A stretch of 64,000 nt of DNA. It comes from Trichoplax adhaerens (taxonomy: Eukaryota > Placozoa > Uniplacotomia > Trichoplacea > Trichoplacidae). Of the stretch, positions 50,766 through 62,276 are shown in pieces. The notes under the pieces were generated by a model. It made no database searches and was not told the DNA's origin. It worked only from the letters and a program-made list of their open reading frames with translations. Numbering within the stretch: position 1 is the stretch's first letter; each line of letters opens with the position of its first letter. The position numbers were made by a program, and so were the translations under genes. The DNA lies in the NCBI RefSeq assembly GCF_000150275.1, contig NW_002060943.1:8130066-8194065 (forward strand). Direction: 5' to 3'.

Positions 50766-51194
50766 ATGATGAACAATTTAACTAGGATCAATCTTTCTTC
50801 TCACTTACCCTTGTCTGTAAGTAATTGGTTTAATAGCATTAGCTGTCGAAGTGTCCAACTCTTAACGCGATTGAGATATGTCGATAATTGTGAAAATGCT
50901 GGTAAAACGACAAAATATGACCGACCTTACTGTATCAAGTTGTACAAAAATAGGAAAGTCGCCAAATGTGGTGATATTATTATGATTGCACATCGTGGTA
51001 AGACTTATAAAGCGCTTCTAGTTAGCAATCGTCTACCTAGCAAGACTCTGCCAAGACATGATACCAATAATATTGTTCTATTAAATGATAAGTTGGAGCC
51101 GGTTGGTACTCGTATTAAAGGACCTATCCCGACTGCTTTATTTCGAAGGGGAAAATTCTCCAAAGTTCTTGCAATTGCTAGTAAATTTCTATAA
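50766..51194 (+). CDS. MRPL14: Mitochondrial large-subunit ribosomal protein uL14m
   Basis: Single-exon gene of 142 residues, close to human MRPL14 (145). It binds 23S-type rRNA at the subunit interface of the mitochondrial ribosome. The first 45-50 residues are Ser/Arg-rich and lack the conserved core, as expected of a mitochondrial presequence. The uL14 core follows: CIKLYKNRKVAKCGD, a basic strand (AHRGKTYKALLVSN), PRHDTNNIVLLND, and the diagnostic PVGTRIKGPIPTALFRR, ending in SKVLAIASKFL. The second codon is also ATG, so translation may begin at either. It is divergent from DOHH, and intronless unlike most neighbours. Confidence 0.96.
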   Translation: MMNNLTRINLSSHLPLSVSNWFNSISCRSVQLLTRLRYVDNCENAGKTTKYDRPYCIKLYKNRKVAKCGDIIMIAHRGKTYKALLVSNRLPSKTLPRHDTNNIVLLNDKLEPVGTRIKGPIPTALFRRGKFSKVLAIASKFL

Positions 51195-52541
51195 AAAGAT
51201 TGTATTAAACAACCCAGCAACCAAATAGTGGCTATAAATTAAAGTTCACAAATCATCTCCTACGTGCGTATGAGCTGGTCAAATAATAATTTCGGCGTAT
51301 ATGATATGGTCAAGTAGTCTATAAAATAGGCAAGACAGGAGAAAATCAGCTTGTTCAGTAACATTAAAAATGCTGATACTGCTATGATGCAAATTTTTGT
51401 AATAGTCAATAAAAAAGTGGCGTTATAAAAAGATTTAAAGGAATTCTCTATAATAGATTACACTGGACTAACGTAGGTTTGATCTAGAAATTGATTAATA
51501 ACTAATAATTAAGCCAATTTTGCTGCAAAAATGTCTGCATGACCTAAGTAGCAAGATTAATTTTAAGTTCAGCATTATTTATTGCCGATATTGTTCACAT
51601 GCGTCGCCTCTCTACAGTATACACAAATGACCTCTTTGTAATAATATTTTTGCTGGTAAATCTGTATGATGCTCGTATATAGAGAAAAATTATGGTGCAA
51701 CATGTGGAATAATTTTTTCTCCTACATGTAACTTTTACCATAATGTTTGTATCTTGTTTTATCATGATTAAATGTCACCGTTGAGATACGTATAAAAACA
51801 GAACAGCTACCGCTCTATACTGTACGTCCATTTCTCATTTTTTAAATAACGAAGATCGCCATATTTAATTTCTAAACTGAATATCAATTGATAATCTTGC
51901 TAGGATAAAGTAGGAATCATACGAGTATTGGGAAAGTTGATAGCTGCTACTTTTATGTTGCTGTAGGGTATTGTTGCATAGTGTATTTTATCAAAAAGTG
52001 AATTCAATTGTCATGCATAATAAACTTTAAATTTTATCTGTCCTATGCCATTGGACGTCGATCTATGTTTAAAGTAATGATATTGTAGATTTTAGTTTTC
52101 TCCTATGTTCTGAAGATATAAAACTATTTACGGTATGTAGTAACGTGACTTTAGAGCTTCTTAAATGAAGTTTTAAACAATTTATTAATGGCTTATTTTA
52201 ACAAATGGGCTAAGGAACTGGCACTCTTATAAAGTATTCTTTACTATATTATGACATTGAATCCGCACGTATCGAAAATCGTTACTATATCTACAAGTAT
52301 ATTAACAAATTGTATCTTACAGTTATAAGATGTAATAGTTCATCTAGCAAAGCATTTCAATACAAATGGACTTGACTATATTTCATATAACCATAATACA
52401 GCAGACGAAAATACTACGTGTACTACTGATATATAATCTGCGGTCATAGCTACTTTTACAGCACCAACATAATAAATTCAGTTCAATTGCTAATAGAATG
52501 AAGGAATTAATGGCTAATTATAGAAATGGAAGATGATAGAT
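51195..52541. other. Convergent spacer between MRPL14 and SDR gene A
   Basis: About 1.35 kb, A+T-rich. No frame, repeat or RNA-like structure could be supported. It should contain the 3' ends of the two flanking convergent transcripts. Confidence 0.6.
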
Positions 52542-55480
52542 TTAATTGGATGGTGGTCCTCTATATTTCGAAGTTTTCTTAACAAAACCTCTGTCGATGA
52601 CGCTGTAAGCCATTTCCTTCATAGTCTCGTCAACTGATCTAAATGTAATTCCTAATTCTTCTCGAGCCTAGGACGATGTAATGAAAATTAGACTTGCACT
52701 ATACAGCAAATTACGGTATAAATCATTTCTGGATAGAATAAGCATATAACCCAACTTTGATTTAATAACATACGAGCATACACAGCAGTGCATGTAATGT
52801 TTATGGTGTATTTTACAGCGTTTCTCCATGCAGGTTACATTAAATAAGCGAATTTACTATTGATCATTTCAGGAATTAAATCAAGCGGCTTAATAACATA
52901 TAGTACGCGTGTATGCATGCAATTTACATTCTACCGTATTATTACTTAAGATACTTCTACCTTAACTTATCCTTAAATAGCATCACCCTGTTTATTAATT
53001 ATAATCATTATTGTATAATCTTGCATGCAATCCCTTACAAATTAGAAATTATCCATAGGTTACCTTGTCGTTGGAGAAGACAGCAGCTACTCCAATTTGC
53101 GGTAGGATAAGCTTAACGGAAGGATCAGTAATAGAGGCTAGACGAACCAAAAATCGTGGAGCTCTTTTCGTTGGTACATTATAACCTAAATACGAATATA
53201 GTGGTTGATTACAGAGCTAAGAGTATGTAATAAACATTATATTGAATTAGTAAAAATTATTAATTAACTATAACAATCGATCGCTTCGCGTGAATAATTA
53301 TGTATTTATTATTCCTAATAAAGTAGCCTTATAATCGTTTTACGTATAATTGCAACGTTTACCTTGAGATTTAAATTCCTCCGATAACATGGCTGCAACG
53401 TCTAGCATGCGGCAGCATTTAGAAACTAAGATATATCGATTTCCTAAACAACAGCAACAATAAACATCGGTTATCAACGTAATATAAATAAGAGCTGTAA
53501 AATTTATATCACATTCTTTATGCACTATAAACTAGTACCATTAATAAATTTATAAAAATTTATCAGTATAATTTATCTAACAATCGAAGGATTTGCTTTA
53601 ACCTTTACTACATTATCCGCCCGTGTGCTGCATCGATATACTGAGTTTTAAGTATAACAAAGTATTAATACCTATTCGATTATACGTAGATACTTCTACT
53701 ACAGTTATTATGCACACACATAGTCAATTTGATAAATGTCGATGCCCAATTTTTAAAATAGTAAATGGGCTTTGAAAGGTTGATGTCATGATCGAGAAAA
53801 TATCATATGTAGTATAATTCATATAACATGTATAATGTAACCTGGTGCCTTTGGGGAAGTCATTCCAGCAATATGGGCAGCAGCTACGTCGCGAACATCG
53901 ACAATAGAGAGACAGATATCAGGGAGACGAGGCATCTTCCGTTCTAACATCTTAGATATTGCCTACGAAGAATAATCCATGAAGGTATAAAATTAAAGTA
54001 GTATGAGCATCGCTGGTGTAGAAGATATAAACCCGGAATACCCTGATGTAACTATAACCAATATCAGTATTAAAAAAGGGTAAAAATTAACTACCTATTC
54101 ATCCAGCAAGTAAATACGATATCATGTAATTAAATATAAGAATGCCATTATTATATCTTGCAGTTTATCAGGAGTGCTAGTTACTTGTAGCAAATCTTGT
54201 CGATGTTTATTTTACTGTTAAAATTGTCTTTTACTCTCGATCTACAACATAGTCCTAGTTCTTATTTAAACTATCCGCTTAACCAAAAGAGACCTACTTC
54301 TAAACTGGTGCAATTGGTTCCGCGCAAGATTGGGCCTTGTATATAACCGGGATTCATAGTTACCAACTCGAACTTTTCTGAATCTATAGCAAAGTCGAGA
54401 TCCATCTAAGTTAAATAATTCAATGTCTTCGTATTGTTTGCTAAGGACATAAATGCTAATGTAGATCTTGATTAGATAATGATAATGTCATTGGTTAGCA
54501 GGTCCTTAAATGAATCAGTATCGACTAACAAATAGTACTTTAATATTAAGTAAAGCAATTAAAGATAAATCGTTATAAGATGTTGTCTTACCAGGAAGGT
54601 TTTTATGAAATTCCCAAGCCGCTTTTTCTGCTAAAACTTTACTTTTAGGATAAGGCATTGCAGTAGTAGGGTCAAGCCAATCCTCTTCAGTGAAATTAGA
54701 ATCTTTTTTGGGAATAGCTTCATCTAGTGAAATTAAAATTTACTAATATCATAGCAGCAACATACAGTATTAATGCTAAATTTTAATAATTCAGACAAAG
54801 GTATTGCAAAAATCATGTTAAAATTAAATTCAAGATAGCATATTATTGTTGATGAATTTATCAAGAAGGAAATATTCTATCGTATCTACTGTTATACACG
54901 TAAAATCTGTGACGAACTTCCAACCGCTACGATAGAACTTGTTAGAATCACTCTTTTTACTGTGCCAGACTTAGCGCAAGCAGCTAGAACTGTTTTTGTC
55001 CCCTCGACTGCTGGCGTAATTATTTCCATCTCGTTTTTAGGAACTCTATTTGGAAACGGTGAAGCAATATGGCAGACGTACGTACATCCTTCTACAGCCC
55101 TTATTCAACAAATAAAGTTCTAACTGTAAGTTTAACGAAATGTTTATCCAATATTATGGTATAATATTAGAAGAAGTGAACTACTGTAGACAATGTAGCC
55201 CTCAATGTAATGTTGAAATAAAGGAACAGTTTTAAATTAGCAGTGTAACCAACTTGGTCCAACATTCTTTCTCCATCAAATCTGCTTCTACTAGTTCAAG
55301 AGAGTGTTCAGAATTTTCTGCAAGCTCTCGTAGAGGCTTTACCTTCTTTTCGCTCTTCAAACTACGAACTGTACCTCTTACACGATAACCTTTTTGTAAT
55401 AATTGAAGGACAACGTGGCTGGCCAAGTAGCCCGATGCTCCAGTAACTAATACTAGTGTATCGTTTGCAGCTGCAGACAT
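52542..55480 (-). CDS. Extended SDR, dihydroflavonol/cinnamoyl-CoA-reductase-like, gene A
   Basis: NAD(P)H-dependent carbonyl reductase of the extended short-chain dehydrogenase group that includes plant DFR/CCR and yeast GRE2; the animal substrate is not known. Eight exons in gene order: 55480-55254, 55099-54918, 54723-54592, 54383-54298, 53962-53842, 53443-53363, 53185-53064, 52667-52542; 358 codons, all in phase. Dinucleotide-binding motif VTGASGYLASH near the N-terminus, RGTVRS (typical NADP-preferring basic turn), EADL, CTYVCHIASPFP, catalytic T129-S130-S131, Y161 and K165 (YPKSK), NPGYIQGP, and VDVRDVAAAHI. It is the downstream member of a same-strand pair with gene B. Exon 1 ends at an unusual GTTGGT donor, chosen because it alone restores WTKAVEG. 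Cytosolic by lack of a targeting sequence (inference). Confidence 0.94.
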
Positions 55481-57734
55481 TTTCGCTTTAAAGATAATTC
55501 TAATCGTTACAAAGATGGTAGACTGATTTAGTCAATACTGATTAATATTCGAATTGATGAGACTTACTCATCAATTATGATGAGGAATACGGAATGACTA
55601 ACGCCTATTATTGATTTTGTCATATAAATAAATGTCGTCTTATGGCCAATCAGCAAGCGTAATTAGGTTACTGTTATTGATCAAATAAACGGTAGCTACA
55701 ATTAGTACATGTTAATATGCTTATAGCCGTGTACCTACTGTAGAACTGTATATTGTTTTTTCTCCTTATTTTGACTATAGCATTATGTATAATTGCACGA
55801 GAATTAACATATTATCATGATTGTATTTTGGCGGTATACTTATAGCAGTCTACTGCATGAGGGATTAGCAATGAGTATCCGTAAAATGTGCCTGCAGGCG
55901 GAATACTGACTGTGATCTACTTTATTTACCTTTGACTTTGGAAGTATACCGTAATATATGAGAATTAATCCGTTCATATACTTATTGATCGCGTAAATGG
56001 TAGCTACAATTGGTAGCTGCAAATATCATTGTAGCTGACTACATCTGTAGTAAGTTGCTTTTATCCCTTTGCCTCGACTATGGTAGTATGCTTAACTGAA
56101 TGAGAATTGATACGTTAATATGGTTTTATTATAGTCTACTGCACTAGGAATAAGCAATTAAAACCGGTAAAATGTACATGCAGGCAACATTCGTAGTTAC
56201 TGTGGCTTTGAAGCATACTGCATTGCAGGAGAATTAATCCATTCATACGGCGTATACTTACATGACTTACATCCAGCATACGAGTATATGTAAATTATTG
56301 ACGTCCAACATTATAGCAGTAAGCCGAGGACAGCATAACAGTTGATCTAGAAGTTGGCTAAACGCGGATATACTAGTTTATACTAAAACTTATACCTATA
56401 TTATTATCTATAAGGGCTGATCTTTTACTAGGTCGTATGCTACAATACTATTATACCGCTGCAGTATTATATAATTTACTATGTTATTTTTGCAAGTAAA
56501 CTTTCAAATATAGATGAAAACTCGTTATGATTCATCATTCGGTACCTGTGATGGTTATGATTCAGTTTATAAACATATATCCGTTATTTGTTGTCAACTT
56601 GCTAGACTATATTGATAAATCAGTAAAAGAAACTGCAGTTTAATCGTTCCGTTTAAGTAAAAGTTTATCATACGATACAAAATAATAGCCTATGGTATAT
56701 TTTTCCTTTAGTTAAAAGTGGTAGTAGCGTCGTTAAAGGCTAACTGGTTTACCGTCACTGCTCAGATATCTTACATGTTCTTATAGCACAAATAAAATTG
56801 AAGAAATATTCTACAACGTAATTTCTATGCGGTATATGATATCGAATATTAAGATTAATATCATGATCTGCTGTAACTTTGCACGTAATATTGTACTACT
56901 ATCAGTCAGCTGGTATTGCAAGTGACCACTCATTTGGACAATTTATCTGATAAAAGTTGGGGTAAATATTAACGAGTTTAGATTGATGTAAAGACTGTCC
57001 TTGCACAAAGTCGATAAAGCAGAATAATGATAAATTATGAATATAAGAACAAGAATAAAGATTACAGAAAAACGCATTCGAAAATTTTACGGAAAAGTGA
57101 AGATGAACCAGTAAAGAAATTCTATTTGATCAAAAAAATTCTAGATTATCAATTTACAGTACTTGTCCTGAGAAATCAATAGGCATAAGAATGCTATTGG
57201 TCATAATATGAATCTATTAAGCTAGTCGATACAAAAATAATGTGTAAGCTGTATGTAATATCGCGTTATAGGATAAGATTTTTATTCAATCACAATTTGG
57301 CATTGTACTTGTCAACATAACATGGCAAAATATTAACTACTGCGGTTGGAGCCTAACATGAAGGTGTATCAATAAAAATTTTGATTAAAGGTTACAAAAG
57401 CGACCTTCTTTACAATTTCGAAATTATTTTTTTTATGTGGTATTGGCGCATTGGCTAACAATGAGTAAGAATAGTAAATTACAATTTATCGTTTCGATAA
57501 ACTGCAATACTTTCATCGATCTCAAAGTTATTACAACAGATATCTGACTTTAGTAGATTTTAAAATTTTACAAACTACCTTTTGCATTGTAAAGATTAAA
57601 TGATATAGCGTATAATTCATATGATATACTCAAATGTTTATAATCACCAAAAGTAATCAATATAAGCACGAATGCCAGAATTACCATTAAATTCATTACG
57701 GAAATGAAGCTTTGATAATTAGTGAGCATAGATG
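55481..57734. other. Spacer between the two SDR genes
   Basis: About 2.25 kb between the gene B stop and gene A start. The left part holds a two-unit repeat (55674-56270). The rest is A+T-rich with no supported gene. The gene A promoter must be in the left part, so the repeat lies roughly 200-800 bp upstream of its ATG. Confidence 0.6.
55674..56270. repeat. Tandem duplication, 2 units of about 309 bp
   Basis: Unit A begins TATTGATCAAATAAACGGTA (55674) and unit B TATTGATCGCGTAAATGGTA (55983). Both continue with GCTACAATT, then GAGAATT(A/G)A(C/T)A, TATAGCAGTCTACTGCA / TATAGTCTACTGCA, TAGCAAT / AAGCAATT, CCG(T/G)TAAAATGT, TGCAGGC, and end in GAGAATTAATCC(G/A)TTCATA. It is upstream of SDR gene A. 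Confidence 0.85.
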
Positions 57735-60700
57735 TTAATTTCTGCCTTTATAAGCGGGAGTTTTTTTTATAAAATCGCGTTCAATCATGCTGTAAGCCAT
57801 GTCTATAACAGACTCTTTTGCAGATTTAAAGTTTATCTCCAAATCTTCCTTAGCCTGAAGAAAACGATATTCATGTGTTAATCAGGACCAGATTACTATA
57901 AATTAATGCTGTTACTACTTCTAAATAACCTTTGTATTATTGAACTTAGAAAAGTGTCCAATATTCGGTAATATAGTGGCGAGTGATTTATCAAACCATG
58001 AAAGAGTCCATAATAAAAAGTAAGGTGCTGTTGCCGTCGGAGGGTTATAACCTAAAGTATTTTTTTAACATACGTTTTTTATCCCATTTGACAATTTTAA
58101 AATATTACTTTCTCGGTATAAGTATAAAATAATGCAAGTATCTCTATTGGATTATTATGACGCAACTGGAATGAATGAATACCTTGAGTTTTAAATTCGT
58201 TCAACAACGCTTGCCCCACGTCTCCCATCCACATATTTTCCGAGACTAGGATGTAGCGATTTCCTAATAGGAAGGACATTTCATATGGAAAATCCTATGC
58301 ATTAGTCGATGCAACTGCATTATAGCATTTATATTTCAGTTGATAAAACTTTATTCGCCAATATAGCATTACCTGCGGCTTTTGGAGCTGTTAAGCCAGC
58401 AATATGAGCAGCGGCAACGTCACGAACATCCACAATAGCAAATGACATTTTCGGTACTGCGGGCATCGCTCTCTTCATTAGTCTCATTACAACCTATGAA
58501 TTATGCATAGGACATTTATTAGCAATAAGCGCAAACACATACTGAAACTAAGAGTAATAAATTTGAAATGATTCTCCGATACATGGTGTGCAGTCTGAGA
58601 TAATTGTATCTATATCTTTAATAAATGAAATCGGTTTGTTGTTGTAATCAATTACTAAAACCATTCAACCTCTAAGCTGGAACAATAAGTTCCTCGGATG
58701 ACCGGGCCTTGAATATATCCAGGATTGAAAACTACCAGCTCAAACTTTTTGGATTCTAGAAATGAATTGCACACTCAGTCTCTGTAAACGCACACACACC
58801 GTCGATATTTCAGTCAAGTTAATCGATTTATAAATATTGATTAAGTATTGGACACTTGAAATATTAATAGTGGACATACATGGATTTGATATATTACTGA
58901 TACATCAAGGATAAGGATAGTAAGATAGATTAAACCTTATTTACGTCAGATAGAATTGACTTAGAGGAAAATGTTAAGTTCTATATCAGCAATTAGTAGA
59001 GTTCAAGAATGGGAATAATCATTTGGATAAATGCACTTTTCTTACCAGGCAAATCTTTAATAAATTCCCAAGCGGCCTTTTCAGCTAATATCTTGCTTTT
59101 AGCATAGGCAGATGCTTTTTCAGCATTTCCCCAATTTTCTTCCGTAAATTCAGTGCCATTTGGTGCATCTACTCCACCTAGTGTTTAAGAGAATATACAG
59201 TACAGTAAATTGTAGTCGTATAAGGAGTACATCTATAACAATATTGACTGCTTAGTCTTGGATAGTTATGATATCTAGAGAAGGAAAAATGGATCTAAGA
59301 GTACTTTATAGTGAGTGATACTGTTTACAAACTTAGCGTAAAGCTTTCAAAAGTAACTAATAGGGTCTATTTTTGTACTTTAAGCTGCACTTTCGCGTGC
59401 GTTAGTTTTGCTTTACTGACCCTATAATGCCTTTAGACCAGCAGTTGGCATACAATAACTTTCGTATTTTAATTTATGTTTTAATTTATTAGTGTAAGGA
59501 TAGACTCTAGACACTTTAGTACATGTTACATGTTTAATCTCTGATTAGGTGGTGTCCAGGAACGATAGCTGTAGGCATTCGATATCGTAATAATCATCAA
59601 TAATAAAAAATCAATACTGAGCAAGTGAATTACGGGTTAAAATGACATTACCTATAATAGCAGCAATAGAACTTGTTAAGGAGACTCTCTTTACAGTTCC
59701 AGAATTAGAGCAAGCTTCCAATACTGCTTTTGTGCCATCCACTGCAGGCTTAATGAGATCCATTTCGTTATTAGGAGCTTTGATTGGGAAGGGAGAAGCG
59801 ACATGGCAGACATAAGTGCAACCTTCTACAGCTCTGATTGAAGTCAAAAATTGTAGCATGATTTAGCAAATGACAAAAGTTCAAGGTGAATCAGAATTAT
59901 TACAGTAGAAAGACATCATTGTAACTAAAAGGAAAATTAGATGATTTCTCGTAACGTTACTTAAGTCCGTATTCAGTATACTATTTTTTTATCTGAATAG
60001 CATAAAATGAGCAGGCTATCGTAATTACAGATCAGTTGGCAACGTTTAGAGTACGCTCACATCAATCTATTTTATATTTATGGAAGCCTTCTTTGTCCTT
60101 TTCTCCATTCTTGACAAGTAAAAATTATTTATAACCTTTCCAATTTTTATTTATTTGTACTGTAAACAAATATACAGTACTTTGAATATTGCAATGAGTC
60201 ATAGCTAGAAAAGCCTAACCGATTTGATATCATTATGATTGTAAAAGTAAATTACTGAAGTTAGATATTGTTATGTATGGGGACAATTTTATTAAACTAG
60301 TCAAGTATCAAAGTACTATGCAACTTATTGTATCCATCTTTACGCTGAATAAAGAATATTCATCTTATATATGCTATTTCTAATACCTATTAATCTCCAC
60401 AAAATAAATCTACGCGTCTACGTCTATCCAAATACGAGTCCGTGCTGTATACTGTATAGTGTCCACTTGTCCGGTTAGCTATATTACACATAGGCGTACG
60501 TATGTAGACTTTAATAAGGTTCTATACTACAGACATACTTGATCCATGAATCTTTATTCAGTAAATCTGCTTCAACCAATTCAAGAGATTGCGGTGAGTC
60601 TTTGCTTAATTGGCGCAATGGCTCCACTTTTTCCTGATTTTGAAGGCTTCGAACAGTACCTCGTACCTTGAGCCCTTTCTGCAATAACTGCTGGACAATA

Positions 60701-60768
60701 TGACTTGCTAAGAAACCCGATGCACCTGTGACTAAAGTGATCGGTTGGCCATCATTTTCATAACTCAT
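57735..60768 (-). CDS. Extended SDR, dihydroflavonol/cinnamoyl-CoA-reductase-like, gene B
   Basis: Tandem paralogue of gene A. Eight exons in gene order: 60768-60539, 59833-59652, 59177-59046, 58755-58670, 58493-58373, 58263-58183, 58051-57930, 57854-57735; 357 codons, all in phase. Exons 2-7 have exactly the lengths of those in gene A (182, 132, 86, 121, 81, 122). The first in-frame ATG is at 60768; the open frame starts three bases earlier with GTG. Motifs: VTGASGFLASH, RGTVRS, CTYVCHVASPFP, LTSSIAA, catalytic Y162 and K166 (YAKSK), NPGYIQGP, VDVRDVAAAHIAG. The C-terminal third (exons 7-8), which shapes the substrate pocket in this family, differs most from gene A, so substrates may differ. 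Same-strand neighbour, not shown to be co-transcribed. Confidence 0.94.
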
Positions 60769-62276
60769 CACTGAAAGATTTACGGGAATGGTCGATCAGT
60801 AGATCCTGTAGGCTATAGCAAGGAAAATTTTTAGCAATAACCGTTGTACAAGGCAATAATGAGCAAGGTAATGAAACAACTTCCTTGCACTAATGCTAGT
60901 CTCAAAATGAGCCAACAGTAATCTGGGCGGATTGGGGTCAAGACGAAAAATACTGCACTAAACCTACTGTAGTGTATAGTACTGTACTGTATCCTGAACA
61001 GGAGTAGTGCTTACGTGACATTCTATCAGTAACCCTAGCTCTTACTTACTATATTGTAGTATGATGGTATAAATAAATTATCTAAATAAATAAATAAATT
61101 ATAATATATTATAGTGTATAATCCATCCATGACCTTGATTCGAAATAGTGCAGGACTTTTCACTATTTTGCATATTAAGTGGAATGCTATAGGCTGAGTT
61201 GATAACCTGTTTATGGTTATACTATTGGATAGTAATATCACTGATTACACGCACTACCAACGGATTATTTTAGAGGTAAAAAGATTTTTAATTGTCAAGT
61301 TTCTCTTTTTACTATTTTTGTATTACTGTATTGTTGTTGGAGAAAAACTCAGTAAGCTTTAACTACCGGCACCGGTCCGCGATGCACGGATCGTGGCAGA
61401 AAGCCTATCTATATATTTATACTACAGTATGCATAGTATTCTATATTAATAGACTTGTAATTAATATGCATTAGCTCTGGTTTCTATTACTGTATATTAG
61501 TCTAAAGTGCGATTAAAATTCATGCAAACTCACAAATCGATAAACTATTGTACACGCAGAAAAGTTTTCTGCGCCACTTTATAGTCACAGTCTACTCCTG
61601 TACGATCATGGTACAATCGGTAGATTTAGCGAGTTGTCTGTAAGATCAGTGAGTCGTTGTTAAAAGCCATTTTCTACTGCATTTCTTTTTTAGTGCTTGG
61701 GTAGTCCATGACTCAATCTAGTCAAGCAAATAGTGTAGGGAGCCAATGCTAAAATGAACATCACTGGGATTATATATTGGAAGCCATCTTGCCTTCGAGC
61801 ATGCGCAAAGAAGGGTTACCTTGTCACCATGGAGACACTTCTCTATCAACGAGTAGCAGACTTTGCACGCCAACAGTGAACTCCAACTGCTCAAGATACA
61901 GCAAACATCGACTCTACTGTATGTACACAGTCAATTAAAGTTGTCAGAAAGTACAAAATAATACCATAACCACGTCAATAGGTGTCATGCACACCTAGTG
62001 ATTTATATCGTTAACGTGCTGTAGTAATTAGATACAAACTCGTTCATTTCATTTGGAACTATCTCGCGATTGATATGCTTTTTACACGGTTATCTATTCC
62101 AGAGGGCAAAGAGCAAATAAACCAGAGCGACGTTGACAACATTATTTAAAACTTTTAAAGAAGCATTCCAATTTTAATTTTTATCTTAAGATTAAGCAGT
62201 GTTATTGCTGTCCTGGACAATATATATTTTATGTCTATTCAAAATTAATCTATACGTACCTTACTAAATTGCCATC
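60769..62276. other. Divergent region between SDR gene B and the coiled-coil gene
   Basis: About 1.5 kb between divergent starts. A short (ACTGT) run occurs near 60977-60990 and an AAAT/TAAA-rich patch near 61070-61100. The small frames at 61035-61241 and 61292-61474 carry no recognisable motif. It probably holds both promoters. Confidence 0.5.
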
